A DNA stretch of 64,000 nt from Terrirubrum flagellatum (GTDB lineage: Bacteria > Pseudomonadota > Alphaproteobacteria > Rhizobiales > Beijerinckiaceae), in assembly GCF_022059845.1 (NCBI RefSeq), contig NZ_CP091853.1, positions 186,001 to 250,000 of the forward strand, read 5' to 3'. Both the position numbers and the translations under genes were made by a program. This document shows, one piece after another, positions 26,039 to 35,701 of the stretch. Numbering within the stretch: position 1 is the first letter of the stretch; every line of letters begins with the position of its first letter. The notes below the pieces were generated by a model that saw nothing but the letters and a program-made list of their open reading frames with translations, was not told where the DNA came from and did no database searches.

Positions 26039-27502
26039 TTAAGAAATCAGCCGAACGTTAATGGTTTTGCTCTGTGTGAATTCGAACATTTCTTCTATCG
26101 ATTCCTCGCGCCCGAAGCCGGATTGCTTGGAGCCCCCAAAGGGCACGCCAAGGTTATGCGCGGCTGAATCATTGATCCAGACATAGCCAGCCTGGAGTTT
26201 CGATGCAAAGCTGTGCGCGCGATCGAAGTCGCGAGTGAAAATCGAGGCGGTGAGCCCAAATGGTGTGGCGTTCGTGCGCGCGATCACATTTTCTTCGTTC
26301 GACCATCGCAGGACAGATAGCACCGGACCGAAGATTTCCTCGCTAGCGATCCGCATTTCTTCGGTTACATCCGAGAAGACCGTTGGTTCGACAAAATATC
26401 CTCGGGCGAGCTCGGCGGCTGCCGGTCGCCCGCCACCAATCACCAATCGCGCGCCTTCACGCTTTCCGATCTCGATATAGTCGAGCGACTTCTTGAATTG
26501 GGCCTCGCTCGAAAGGCAGCCGACGTCTGTCGTCGAATCCGTCGGCTGCCCGATCCTCAGCTTCCTTATCAAGGTTGTAATTCTCGCAACAACATCGTCG
26601 TGGATCGATTCATGCAAATAGACGCGGCTTGTCGAGCCGCAGGATTGGCCTGTAACGGAGCGGAAATTCATGCCGCGCACGATCGCTTCCGCGACCGCCG
26701 CAGGATTAGCGTCGGCGCAAGCGATCAGCGCATTCTTGCCGCCAAGTTCGAGCGTGAGCTTTTTCAGCGTGGCTCCAGCGGCCTGCATAACGGCCCGCCC
26801 GGCGGCCGGGCTGCCGATCAGCGATATCTTCGCAACACCTGCATGTTCGACGAGCGCGCGTCCGGTTGCGAGGTCGCCTGGCAGAACATTATAGGCGCCC
26901 GGCGGAAATAGATCGCTCCATAATTCTGCTGCCTTCAAGGCTGTCAGCGGCGTCAAGTCTGACGGTTTAATAATGACAGTGTTGCCCACGGCCAGCGCGC
27001 TCGCGGCTTTTGCGGTTGCATAGAGGAGAGGGTGATTGAAGGCGCAGATGCGCGCGACAACGCCGAGTGGCTCGCGCACAGTCATGCTGAACGCCCTCGA
27101 CGATATCGGGATGGTCGTTCCCTTCATCTCCGTCGTCAGACCCGCGAAGAAGTCCACGAAATCGGCACAGGCGCCTACTTCCGGCTCCATGACTGCGATC
27201 GGATTGCCTGTGTTGCGGGTCTCAAGCAACGCAAGCTCTGCCACATTGTCGCGCAGACGTTGCGCCGCGCGTTTCAGGATCGCGGCGCGTTCGAGCGCGG
27301 GCGTATCGCGCCAGCCAGGATACGCTGCCTGCGCCGCCGCCACAGCGTCATCAACATCATCTGAACTGGCGTTCGCGATCTCGCCAAGCTTTTCACCCGT
27401 CGCCGGCTCAATCAGCGTAAGAGACGCGCCACGCCCTTCGCGCCATAAGCCGCCTATGTAAAGTTTCAGTTTGGGGAGTGCGGGATGCGCAGGCCCATTC
27501 AT
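26039..27502 (-). CDS. Aldehyde dehydrogenase (NAD(P)+), last gene of the catabolic operon
   Basis: A 487-residue ALDH-superfamily enzyme that oxidises an aldehyde to its acid. It has the NAD-site segment ICAFNHPLLYATAKAASALAVGNTVIIKPSD, the general base Glu252 in LELGGKN and the catalytic Cys288 in GQSCGS. The ATG at 27502 was chosen because the conserved LYIGGLWREGRG start follows it. It lies 10 bases after the first thiamine-diphosphate enzyme. The pairing suggests that the decarboxylase or carboligase releases an aldehyde which this enzyme oxidises. The closest general class is betaine-aldehyde/phenylacetaldehyde-type ALDH. Confidence 0.88.
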   Translation of the reverse strand: MNGPAHPALPKLKLYIGGLWREGRGASLTLIEPATGEKLGEIANASSDDVDDAVAAAQAAYPGWRDTPALERAAILKRAAQRLRDNVAELALLETRNTGNPIAVMEPEVGACADFVDFFAGLTTEMKGTTIPISSRAFSMTVREPLGVVARICAFNHPLLYATAKAASALAVGNTVIIKPSDLTPLTALKAAELWSDLFPPGAYNVLPGDLATGRALVEHAGVAKISLIGSPAAGRAVMQAAGATLKKLTLELGGKNALIACADANPAAVAEAIVRGMNFRSVTGQSCGSTSRVYLHESIHDDVVARITTLIRKLRIGQPTDSTTDVGCLSSEAQFKKSLDYIEIGKREGARLVIGGGRPAAAELARGYFVEPTVFSDVTEEMRIASEEIFGPVLSVLRWSNEENVIARTNATPFGLTASIFTRDFDRAHSFASKLQAGYVWINDSAAHNLGVPFGGSKQSGFGREESIEEMFEFTQSKTINVRLIS

Positions 27503-27512
27503 CGTTGTCGGC

Positions 27513-29282
27513 TTACTGATCTGTCGTGCGCAGGACTTGCGCAGGAATGCCGCGGCCATATTCACGGCGGACATGCGCATCAATGAAAGCTACGCGGCCT
27601 TCTCTCACGTGCTTCACTGCGTTGCGAAGGGTGTCGGAAAGGTCAGCTATGTCGCTTACCGGCCCGAATGCAACGCAACCTTGGCCGCGCGCAATCATCG
27701 CCAGATCAGGCGCAGGATCATCAATCTGAATGCCGACGCCGCGATTCTCCACCGGCCTGCCGCGCATTTTCGCCATCCGCTCCTGATGCAGTTCGTCATT
27801 GAAGAAGGAACGATTGTTGGCGACGATGACGAGCAGCGGAATGCGGTGATGAACGGCCGACCAGATCGCAGTCGCGCCCATCAAAAAATCGCCGTCGCCC
27901 AGCACGGCGACCGGAAGACGATCCGTTCCGCGCAGCCCAAGCGCGGAGCCAACCGACATGCCGGGGCCGGAGCCGATGCCGCCCGCACCATCATACCCGA
28001 TGTAGTCGAGCGGATCATCGAAATCGCATAAGGCGCCTGGCCATCCGATCGGAAGACGGAGATAGGAGGGACGATCTTCAACGAGCGTTGCGATCACGAC
28101 GCGCGCGAGGTCTTCAATGCCGATCTCGCCCGCCGATCTCGCCGGCCGCGCCGCCGCCCAGGACGCTCCCGCTGGCGGCGCGGCGGATATTCCACACGCT
28201 TCGGCTTCAGCCAGCAGAAGTTCGGTGAGGCGATCAGGATCAGTCAGAAGCGAGATATCGGCCGCTGGCAGCGCCTGATGATCCATGCTCCAGCCATTGT
28301 GGGAATATTGATCAAGCGAGCACTGAACCACCGTCACCTCTGGCCAAGGCTTCCCGAACGCCTGGTAAAGCGTGCCGCCGAGATCAATCCAGTCCAGACT
28401 TAGGATCAGATCGGCGTTGCGGATGAGCGCCAACGCGTCGGCGCTGGGCGAAAGACCAGGCGAGGCCGCATGCAGCGGATGCCGCGTTGGAAATTTCGCC
28501 CCGACCTTGAGATCGGTCAAAACGTGCAAACCATAAGCCTCTGCGAAAGCGACTCGGCGATCCCATGCCGGGCGCTTCGCTGAAACACGACCGATTAATG
28601 CAAGCGGGCGTTTGGCGGACGAAAGCCGTTGCGCGATCTCTGTAATGCTGGCGCGATCTGGCGCCGGCGAGCGAGGCGCCTCGAATCTGCGCATATTCGG
28701 CAGCGGATCGCGAGTTGGAGTTTCCGCCTCCTGCAGCGTCTGGTCGAGACAGATATAGACCGGCCCCTGCGGCGCGGTCCTTGAGATCTGTTGCGCACGT
28801 ATGATCGCCTCGACCGCCGCAGGAATAGAGGCCGGCTGATTGTCCCACTTGATGTAAGGTCTGATCAGCGCCGCAAGATCAGTCGCGGTGTGCAGCCAGT
28901 CGACATAGGGTCGCCTGAGCGCTGCATCCATCGGGCCGACGGCGCCGAAAATCAGCATGGGCGCGCGGTCACACCAGGCGTTGAAGATCGCCATCGACGC
29001 ATGCATGAGGCCAAGATTGGCGTGAAGCGCGACTGCAAGCGGCTTTCCCGTCACTTTGGCGTAGCCATGCGCGATGGCGACCGCGCTTTCCTCATGGATG
29101 GCGAGAATGTGCTCGGGTCTTTCGTTGCCGAGGTGATTGATCAGGCTGTCATGCAGCCCACGGAAGCTCGAACCCGGCGTTAGCGCGAGATAGGGCGTAT
29201 TGAGAGACCGCAGCAAATCAGCGATGCGATCGCTACCCCACGCAACGGCGTTTGCCGCTGCATGACGCGATGTCTGATCCAT
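27513..29282 (-). CDS. Thiamine-diphosphate enzyme, benzoylformate decarboxylase/ALS-like
   Basis: A 589-residue TPP-dependent enzyme with the three-domain layout of the acetolactate synthase/benzoylformate decarboxylase family. The activating glutamate lies in IHEESAVAIAHGYA (residues 64-65). The TPP/Mg motif runs from GDGDF (462) to NN (489-490). The chain is divergent from the second TPP enzyme of the same operon (32441-34180), so the two are not recent duplicates. The specific reaction (2-oxoacid decarboxylation or carboligation) is not predictable. It lies between two aldehyde dehydrogenases. Confidence 0.85.
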   Translation of the reverse strand: MDQTSRHAAANAVAWGSDRIADLLRSLNTPYLALTPGSSFRGLHDSLINHLGNERPEHILAIHEESAVAIAHGYAKVTGKPLAVALHANLGLMHASMAIFNAWCDRAPMLIFGAVGPMDAALRRPYVDWLHTATDLAALIRPYIKWDNQPASIPAAVEAIIRAQQISRTAPQGPVYICLDQTLQEAETPTRDPLPNMRRFEAPRSPAPDRASITEIAQRLSSAKRPLALIGRVSAKRPAWDRRVAFAEAYGLHVLTDLKVGAKFPTRHPLHAASPGLSPSADALALIRNADLILSLDWIDLGGTLYQAFGKPWPEVTVVQCSLDQYSHNGWSMDHQALPAADISLLTDPDRLTELLLAEAEACGISAAPPAGASWAAARPARSAGEIGIEDLARVVIATLVEDRPSYLRLPIGWPGALCDFDDPLDYIGYDGAGGIGSGPGMSVGSALGLRGTDRLPVAVLGDGDFLMGATAIWSAVHHRIPLLVIVANNRSFFNDELHQERMAKMRGRPVENRGVGIQIDDPAPDLAMIARGQGCVAFGPVSDIADLSDTLRNAVKHVREGRVAFIDAHVRREYGRGIPAQVLRTTDQ

Positions 29283-29308
29283 GTTCAGAGCCTTTCGCCG
29301 ATGGCAGG

Positions 29309-30766
29309 TCAGAATGGATAGTGCTGGGGGCCAGTCTCGATGGTGATCCAGCGCAGATCGGTGAATTCGGCGACCGCGGCCTTGCCGCCAAAGCGGCCAT
29401 AGCCCGATCCCTTCACGCCGCCGAAGGGCATCTGCGCTTCGTCATGCACTGTCGGACCGTTGATATGGCAGATGCCGCTCTCGATGCGCTTCGCCACCCG
29501 CATCGCGCGAGCGATGTCACGGCTGAACACCGCGGCGGAGAGACCGTATTCAGTGTCGTTTGCAACAGCGATCGCTTCTTCGTCGTTTTTGACGCGAATC
29601 ACGCTCTTCGCCGGTCCGAACGATTCTTCGGAATAGATGCGCATCTCGCGCGTCACCTTGTCGAGCAGAGTCGCTGCCATGACCGTTCCTTTGCGACCGC
29701 CTCCAGCCGCCATGACCGCGCCTTTCGACAACGCGTCGTCGATGAGCGCGCTAACGTGGTCTGCTGCGGCTGTGCTTACCAGGGAGCCGAGCACGACTTT
29801 GCCTCTGGGATCGCCCGCGGGGAGTGAATTGGCTTTCGCGGCAAGCTTAGCGACAAACGCGTCGGCGATGGATTCCGCGACAACAATCTTCTCCGTCGAC
29901 ATGCAGATCTGGCCCTGGTTCATGAACGCGCCGAAAGCTGCGGCTTTTACAGCTTCATCGAGATCGGCGTCGTCGAGTACGAGCAGCGGCGCCTTGCCGC
30001 CCAGTTCGAGCAGGACAGGCTTCAACCGTCTCGCCGCGAGCTCGGCAATGATGCGTCCCACCTTTGTGGATCCGGTAAAATTGATGCGCTTGACCGCGTC
30101 ATGGGCGATCAGGGCCTCGACAACCTGCGCCGCGTTCTCCGGGGCATTGGTGACGACGTTGACCACGCCTGCTGGCAAACCCGCATCGCGCATCGACGCA
30201 CCGATGAGCAGATGCGTACGCGGGCACGATTCCGACGCCTTGAGAACAACTGTGTTGCCGCACGCGAGCGGCATGGCGATGGCCCGCACACCCAGAATGA
30301 CGGGCGCGTTCCATGGCGCGATGCCGACGACGACGCCCGCCGGCTGCCGCACCGCCATGGCGATGCAACCCGGCTTGTCCGATGGAATCACTTCGCCAAC
30401 AATCTGAGTCGTCATCGATACGGCTTCGCGCAGCATTCCTGCTGCGAGCATGACGTTGAATTGCGCCCATGGCGCCGTCGCGCCTGTCTCAGCCGTCATT
30501 GCCTCGACGAATTCGCTGGCGCGCGCCTGGAGCGCGTCCGCTGCTTTCAGGAGAAGCGCACGCCGTGCGTTTGGACCGGTCTCCGACCATGCGGCGAACG
30601 CATCGCGCGCCGCATCCGCCGCCAGTTGCACATCTCGCGCCGTCGCGGCCGCAGCCTTCGTCGCAACTTCGCCCGTCATTGGATTGAGCCGGTCGAAGAT
30701 GGCGTCACCTTGCGCGGCGACGTCTTGGTTGTTGATGAGAAGGCGGGTGTCGACATGCACTGTCAT
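29309..30766 (-). CDS. Aldehyde dehydrogenase, salicylaldehyde/vanillin dehydrogenase-like
   Basis: A 485-residue ALDH. NAD-binding GIAPWNAPVILGVRAIAMPLACGNTVVLKASE, Glu254 in LELGGKAPL and catalytic Cys288 in NQGQICMST are intact. The C-terminus MPFGGVKGSGYGRFGG is typical of the aromatic/semialdehyde branch (vanillin, salicylaldehyde and succinate-semialdehyde-like). It lies 26 bases from the TPP enzyme gene downstream and 39 bases after the first SDR gene upstream. It differs clearly from the ALDH at 26039, so the pathway seems to contain two distinct aldehyde oxidations. Confidence 0.88.
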   Translation of the reverse strand: MTVHVDTRLLINNQDVAAQGDAIFDRLNPMTGEVATKAAAATARDVQLAADAARDAFAAWSETGPNARRALLLKAADALQARASEFVEAMTAETGATAPWAQFNVMLAAGMLREAVSMTTQIVGEVIPSDKPGCIAMAVRQPAGVVVGIAPWNAPVILGVRAIAMPLACGNTVVLKASESCPRTHLLIGASMRDAGLPAGVVNVVTNAPENAAQVVEALIAHDAVKRINFTGSTKVGRIIAELAARRLKPVLLELGGKAPLLVLDDADLDEAVKAAAFGAFMNQGQICMSTEKIVVAESIADAFVAKLAAKANSLPAGDPRGKVVLGSLVSTAAADHVSALIDDALSKGAVMAAGGGRKGTVMAATLLDKVTREMRIYSEESFGPAKSVIRVKNDEEAIAVANDTEYGLSAAVFSRDIARAMRVAKRIESGICHINGPTVHDEAQMPFGGVKGSGYGRFGGKAAVAEFTDLRWITIETGPQHYPF

Positions 30767-30805
30767 GATGAGCGGTTCCCTTGGCTAGATTCGCCTGCGC
30801 GGCCG

Positions 30806-31639
30806 TCAGAGGATCACGCCGCCATCGATCGGAATGACGGCGCCCGTGATGTAGCTGCCAGCTTCGGAGGCCAGGAGCAGCGCAAGACCCTCAATTTCTT
30901 CGAGGCGCCCCATACGTCCAAGCGGAACGCTATTGACGAATAGCGGCGCGACAGCCGGGTCTTTCAGACGTCCGCTCGCCATATTGGTTGGAAAGGGGCC
31001 GGGCGCGATTGCATTGACGCGGACGTTGAATGGACCGAGTTCCCGCGCGGCGAGGCGGGTGAGATGTGCGACGCCGGCTTTTGCGGCATGATATGCGTAG
31101 GCAGGTAATGGCGATGTCTCGAACGCCGAGGCTGACGCCGTGACGATGATTGCGCCGCGCCTTTGCTCCTTCATCTGCCGCGCCGCCGCTTGCATGGTGA
31201 TGAAAGCGCCCCGCAGATTGACCGCCATAGACTTGTCCCAGAGGTCAAGCGAGGCGTTCTCGATCTGGCCCTCGGGCCGTCCATATCCGGGGCCGGCCGT
31301 TACGCCTGCGTTCGCAAACAAACTATCGAGCCGCCCATGCCGCTTCACCACATCGTCGATCACGGAGCGAGTCGTCTCCGTGTCGGCGACATTGAGGACG
31401 CAAGCCTCGGCCTTTGCGCCAGCCTTGCCGAATGATTTGACAGCTTCATTCAACGCGATCTCGTTGATATCACACAGCACAACCTTCGCGCCGTTCGCGG
31501 CGAGGGCGCCCGCCATTGCGAGCCCGAGACCACTCGCGGCTCCCGTCACTACAGACACATGACCGCACACGTCGAAGATCCGTGCGGATGTCCGACCGAT
31601 TGCTGAATTTTGTTTGCCGCCATTCTCCGCCATGTTCAT
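30806..31639 (-). CDS. Short-chain dehydrogenase/reductase 1
   Basis: A 277-residue classical SDR. The dinucleotide motif TGAASGLG (32-39), NAG (110-112), the catalytic Ser in the IVTASAS strand, Tyr183 and Lys187 (YHAAK) and the C-terminal GAVIPIDGG are all present. It should interconvert a secondary alcohol and a ketone with NAD(P). The ATG at 31639 directly follows the stop of SDR2 in a TGAGATG arrangement. An alternative ATG six bases further in is possible. Confidence 0.85.
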   Translation of the reverse strand: MNMAENGGKQNSAIGRTSARIFDVCGHVSVVTGAASGLGLAMAGALAANGAKVVLCDINEIALNEAVKSFGKAGAKAEACVLNVADTETTRSVIDDVVKRHGRLDSLFANAGVTAGPGYGRPEGQIENASLDLWDKSMAVNLRGAFITMQAAARQMKEQRRGAIIVTASASAFETSPLPAYAYHAAKAGVAHLTRLAARELGPFNVRVNAIAPGPFPTNMASGRLKDPAVAPLFVNSVPLGRMGRLEEIEGLALLLASEAGSYITGAVIPIDGGVIL

Positions 31640-31640
31640 C

Positions 31641-32444
31641 TCAATCAGCGCGGCCGAGCGAGGCGCCGCCATCAATCACCAGATGAGCGCCGGTCACGTA
31701 GCTTGAAGCCGGCGAGGCGAGGAAAAGCGCGAGCCCTTTGACCTCGTCCACGTCCGCGACCCGATGCATCGGACTGCCGGCCTCGAAGATCGTCTTGAGT
31801 TCAGGCGTTGTCAGATCGGTCAGGAATGGGCCGGGCACGATCGCGTTGACCAGCACGCCGTAACGAACCAGTTCCAGCGCCGCCTGCTTGACGAGATGGA
31901 GCACAGCCGCTTTCGCAATGAGATAAGGTGAGCCGACGATCGGTCCAGGCCGCAATCCCGCTATTGAGGCGGTGACAATGATGCGACCATCGCGTCTTTC
32001 TTTCATATGCGGCGTCACGGCGGCGATGGTTGTGACGACGGATGTAAGATTGGTGGCGATCACTGTGTCCCAGAGCGCGTCGGGAATCCCGTCGAGTGCG
32101 CCTTCGGCGTTGCGTTTACCGCCCAACGTGAGAAAGCCAGGTCCTGCGGCGACGCCGGCGTTTGCGAATACGACATCGAGGCGTCCCATAAGTCGCAACG
32201 CATCGTCGATGGCGGTGCGCAAAGCTGCACGGTCCGCGACGTCGACCGGGATGCCCTCGATGCGGCGGCCCATCGTGCGCAGTGTGCCCACAGCGCCATC
32301 GAGACGCGCTGCGTCGCGGTCGAGCAGAACGACGTCGGCGCCGTTGGCCGCCATCACCTCAGCATAGGCTCGACCGATCCCCGCCGCGCCGCCGGTGACG
32401 AGCGCGACTTTGCCCGTGACGTCGAAGAGCTGCGCCGCCTTCAT
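31641..32444 (-). CDS. Short-chain dehydrogenase/reductase 2
   Basis: A 267-residue classical SDR with TGGAAGIG (17-24), NAG, Ser160, Tyr174 and Lys178 (YLIAK) and the C-terminal GAHLVIDGG. Its start overlaps the stop of the second TPP enzyme (ATGA). It is only a distant relative of the adjacent SDR1, so the two probably act on different intermediates or opposite stereochemistry. Confidence 0.87.
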   Translation of the reverse strand: MKAAQLFDVTGKVALVTGGAAGIGRAYAEVMAANGADVVLLDRDAARLDGAVGTLRTMGRRIEGIPVDVADRAALRTAIDDALRLMGRLDVVFANAGVAAGPGFLTLGGKRNAEGALDGIPDALWDTVIATNLTSVVTTIAAVTPHMKERRDGRIIVTASIAGLRPGPIVGSPYLIAKAAVLHLVKQAALELVRYGVLVNAIVPGPFLTDLTTPELKTIFEAGSPMHRVADVDEVKGLALFLASPASSYVTGAHLVIDGGASLGRAD

Positions 32445-34180
32445 CGGCTCGGTCCCGCTTCTCCCGGCTTTGGGAACATTGAATAGAATGGGAAGAACTC
32501 GAGCGTCTGCGGCAATCGTTCGCGTGCGACCAGAAAGTCGAGCACGGCGGGCGTGCCTTCTTCATTCGCCGTCAGCGCCCGCTCCAGCGCAGGCTTTACG
32601 TCAGCGACAGACTTGATGGTCTCGCCATAGCAGCCGCAAGCTTCAGCGAGCTTGGCGAAATCGGGTTGAAAGGAAAAATCCGTCGCGAAGATGCGATTGC
32701 CGAAAGCTCTTTCCTGGATGTCGCGGATAGAGCCTAGCGACTGGTCGTTGAGGATGATCCAGGTCACCGGAAGTCGATGCTCGACCGCCGTTGGCAGCAC
32801 GGCCATCACCATCTGGAAGGAGCCGTCGCCGACAAATCCGAGCGCCGGGCGCTTGGGATAGACCACCTTGGCGACCGGGAGCCCGGCGGAGGCGAAGCCC
32901 ATGCCGTAGAAACTGGAGCACACCACAAGTGAGCGCGGCTCGTATACCTTGAAGAATGGAAAGGCGCCGCCGATCTGCTGAGCAAGCACGCCGACATCAA
33001 TGGAGACGGTCGACTCCTTGGGAAACACCTCGCGCGCGCCGCGAATGACCGCAAGCGGATGAATAGGCCGCGTCATCGAGACTGCAAGTTCATCCGCATC
33101 ACGCTCGATCTTGGCGATCTCCGTAGCGAACTCTTTCACCCGAGGATGAGAGGTAAAGTCCGCGACCGTATGTCTCGAGGTTTTCACATGCGCGTCTAAT
33201 TCCTCGAGCACTTCGCGGACGTCGCCGATAATGCCGATTTTCGTCGGGACGCTGCGTCCGATCTCGGAGCCGTCCGTGTCGACTTGGATATAAGTCGCTT
33301 TGGGATCAGGCAGAAATCCGGCCCGCCAGTTCGTCTCCATTTCCTCGAACCGCGTTCCGAGGCCTAGCACGCAATCGGCCTCTGCCAGCAGACGCTTGCT
33401 TAACGGATTTCGATGCGCGCCGAGTCCGCCGACCGACAACGGGTGATCGTCGGAAATAATTCCGCGGCCAGCGAGCGACGTGATAACGGGGATGGCGAGG
33501 CGCTCCGCGAAACGACGCAGCGCGCCCACGGCGCCTGACGCGACCGCGCCGCCGCCCGCCACGATCAGCGGGTTCTTCGCCGCAACGAGCGCGTCAGCGG
33601 CGGCGGCGATCGCCTTTGGATTGCCTCGCGGGGCCGCGGGCCTGCCGACGGGCAAATAGTCGCCGAACTCCACAAGCTCGGGCAGATAGTCGCGTGGTAT
33701 GTCAACGAACACCGGCCCCGGTTTTCCCGATCGGGCGACTGTGAAGGCCTGGCGCATGATCGTCACGATTGAGTCCGCACGGTGTACGCGCACCGACCAT
33801 TTCGTGATGGCCTCGAACAGCCGGGTCGTGTCGACGTCCTGCGCCGCGCCCTTGTAAGCGATATTGGTGCCGGCCCGCGCCGCGATAATGATTACCGGCA
33901 GGGAGCCGACAAAAGCCTCGGCGATGCCTGAAACAAGATTCGTTGCGCCCGGACCTGCCGTCACCGTGCAAATGCCGGGCTCGCCCGTAAGCTGGGCGTA
34001 CCCTGAAGCCATGCTTGCGGCGCACTGCTCATGACGCGCCAAGATGTGCTCCATAGTCGGCGACTTTAGCACCGCGTCGTAGACGTTGAGAATATGCCCG
34101 CCGGGAATGCCGAAGACCTTCGTAACGCCCTCGGCTTCGAGCACTTTGACGATCGCTTCGCCTGCAGTGATCTTTTCCAT
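32441..34180 (-). CDS. Acetolactate synthase-like thiamine-diphosphate enzyme
   Basis: A 579-residue TPP enzyme with strong IlvB-type features: VFGIPGGHILNVYDA, ARHEQCAASMASGYAQLTG with catalytic Glu51, TAGPGATNLVSGIAEAF, and the TPP motif GDGSF (451) to ND (478-479). No small regulatory subunit gene (ilvN) follows, so it is a catabolic homologue rather than the biosynthetic enzyme. Candidate roles are carboligation or decarboxylation of a 2-oxoacid such as pyruvate released by the upstream lyase. Confidence 0.85.
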   Translation of the reverse strand: MEKITAGEAIVKVLEAEGVTKVFGIPGGHILNVYDAVLKSPTMEHILARHEQCAASMASGYAQLTGEPGICTVTAGPGATNLVSGIAEAFVGSLPVIIIAARAGTNIAYKGAAQDVDTTRLFEAITKWSVRVHRADSIVTIMRQAFTVARSGKPGPVFVDIPRDYLPELVEFGDYLPVGRPAAPRGNPKAIAAAADALVAAKNPLIVAGGGAVASGAVGALRRFAERLAIPVITSLAGRGIISDDHPLSVGGLGAHRNPLSKRLLAEADCVLGLGTRFEEMETNWRAGFLPDPKATYIQVDTDGSEIGRSVPTKIGIIGDVREVLEELDAHVKTSRHTVADFTSHPRVKEFATEIAKIERDADELAVSMTRPIHPLAVIRGAREVFPKESTVSIDVGVLAQQIGGAFPFFKVYEPRSLVVCSSFYGMGFASAGLPVAKVVYPKRPALGFVGDGSFQMVMAVLPTAVEHRLPVTWIILNDQSLGSIRDIQERAFGNRIFATDFSFQPDFAKLAEACGCYGETIKSVADVKPALERALTANEEGTPAVLDFLVARERLPQTLEFFPFYSMFPKPGEAGPSR

Positions 34181-34211
34181 GATGAGGCCCTGATCTTTCG
34201 ATTGGGCCGGC

Positions 34212-34955
34212 CTAGAGCCGGCCGCGGAGGCGACGGTCGATCGACAGCAGAAATATGCTGACGCCGCCGGCGAAAATCGTGAGAATGAGAGCGAGCGACG
34301 TAATAAGCGCCACGTTGTGAAGCCCGATCGCCGTCATCAGCATGAAGCCGAGGCCGCGCTGCGAAGCGAACATCTCGGCAAGAATGGTGCCGATGAGGGT
34401 CAGTGAAAATCCGATCCTAAGACCCGAAAATATCTCCGGCAGCGCCGCAGGTAGAAGAATATGGCGCGCCATCTGCAAGGGCTTGAGCTTACCCGCCCGC
34501 CCAACCTTGACGAAAACAGGTTTGATATTTGCAACGGCGCCAATGGTGAAGAGCGCAATTGGCATGATGCCATGGAGAGCTCCAAATGCGACCTTGGCGG
34601 ACAGGCCAAGACCGAACAGGAGCAGCACAATTGGATAGAGCGTCACTTTTGGCACCGATGCGACGCCCATGAGAAGCGGTGTAAGCACCTCTCCGGAAAG
34701 TCGATGGAAGCCGAGCCAGACGCCAATTGTCAGCCCGAGCGCGATCGCAATAAGTAATGCGAGGGAGAACGCCTTGAAGGTCTCGCTCGCGCCTTCCCAG
34801 AATTGCTCTGTCGCCAGCAGCTTGCGGGTGAAATTGGCGGTCTCGATCGGCGAGGTGACAGCGGAGTCCCCACCGATCCAGTGCAAGCCTTGCCAGACGG
34901 CAACGATCACAACAAAGAGCACGCCATAGCGGAGCGCGGGGCGCGAGACGCTCAT
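34212..34955 (-). CDS. ABC permease, SsuC/TauC type (1)
   Basis: A 247-residue permease with about six membrane helices. The family signature lies around ASVPKVTLYPIVLLLFGLGLSAKV, followed by an EAA-like loop near LKPLQMARHILLPAALPEIFSGLRIGFSLTLIG. It belongs to the nitrate/sulfonate/taurine (and phthalate/thiamine-precursor) group. It overlaps the second permease by four bases, which suggests a heterodimeric channel. Confidence 0.88.
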   Translation of the reverse strand: MSVSRPALRYGVLFVVIVAVWQGLHWIGGDSAVTSPIETANFTRKLLATEQFWEGASETFKAFSLALLIAIALGLTIGVWLGFHRLSGEVLTPLLMGVASVPKVTLYPIVLLLFGLGLSAKVAFGALHGIMPIALFTIGAVANIKPVFVKVGRAGKLKPLQMARHILLPAALPEIFSGLRIGFSLTLIGTILAEMFASQRGLGFMLMTAIGLHNVALITSLALILTIFAGGVSIFLLSIDRRLRGRL

Positions 34956-35701
34956 TTAAGCCCCCTACGCAGCAACAAGCGCCGCTCCCACGAAAACAGA
35001 AGCACGTTGATCGTGATCGCTGCAGCCATCACGAGTAGGATGAGCGGATACATCTTCGCGTTGTCGAAGTTGTTATACGAGAAGCTAATCTCGTAACCCA
35101 TGCCGCCGCGAGACATGATGAATTCCGAGGCGATGACGCCAATCAATGAATAGGAAACCGCGAGCTTTGCGCCAGTGAGAACATAGGGCCAGGCGGAGGG
35201 AAGGGTGATCCGCCATACCGTTTCAAGACGCCTAAGCCGCTGCGCCTTCGCAAGCTTTCTCAGAACACGTGGAACGCGATCGAGGCCGTTCAGTGTGTTT
35301 ACGATCACGGCGACGACGCTCATCAAGAAGCCGATCATGATCTGTGGTCCGTCGCCGAGCCCGAGGATCACGATGAACAGGGGATAGAAGGCAAGAACCG
35401 GGATCGCATAATAGATCGAGAACAGCGGATCGAGCGTCTCGCGAATGGCAGGGAAGCCGTGAATAACAAGCGCGAAAGCGACCCCAATGACCATGGCGCT
35501 GGCGAAAGCGATGAAGGCGTTGCTCAACGTTTGATAGATCGCTCCATTGAGCTCGCCGGACGCCAGCATCCGCCAGAGATCGCGCGCGATGAGGTGCGGC
35601 GCCTGCATTGTCATACGATCGATCTTGCCGGCCAGACAGAGCGCCTCCAGCAGCACGACGATCGCCGCCACAACCAGGACGCTGAGCAGGCGCGCTTTCA
35701 C
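34952..35701 (-). CDS. ABC permease, SsuC/TauC type (2)
   Basis: A 249-residue permease with the same fold: YYAIPVLAFYPLFIVILGLGDGPQIMIGF and RLRRLETVWRITLPSAWPYVLTGAKLAVSYSLIG. It starts with GTG at 35701, which overlaps the ATPase stop (GTGA). It pairs with the neighbouring permease. Confidence 0.88.
   Translation of the reverse strand: MKARLLSVLVVAAIVVLLEALCLAGKIDRMTMQAPHLIARDLWRMLASGELNGAIYQTLSNAFIAFASAMVIGVAFALVIHGFPAIRETLDPLFSIYYAIPVLAFYPLFIVILGLGDGPQIMIGFLMSVVAVIVNTLNGLDRVPRVLRKLAKAQRLRRLETVWRITLPSAWPYVLTGAKLAVSYSLIGVIASEFIMSRGGMGYEISFSYNNFDNAKMYPLILLVMAAAITINVLLFSWERRLLLRRGLK

Noticed and set aside
32441-34180. Biosynthetic acetolactate synthase IlvB
   Set aside because: No ilvN or ilvC follows, and the operon context is catabolic; kept as acetolactate-synthase-like only.
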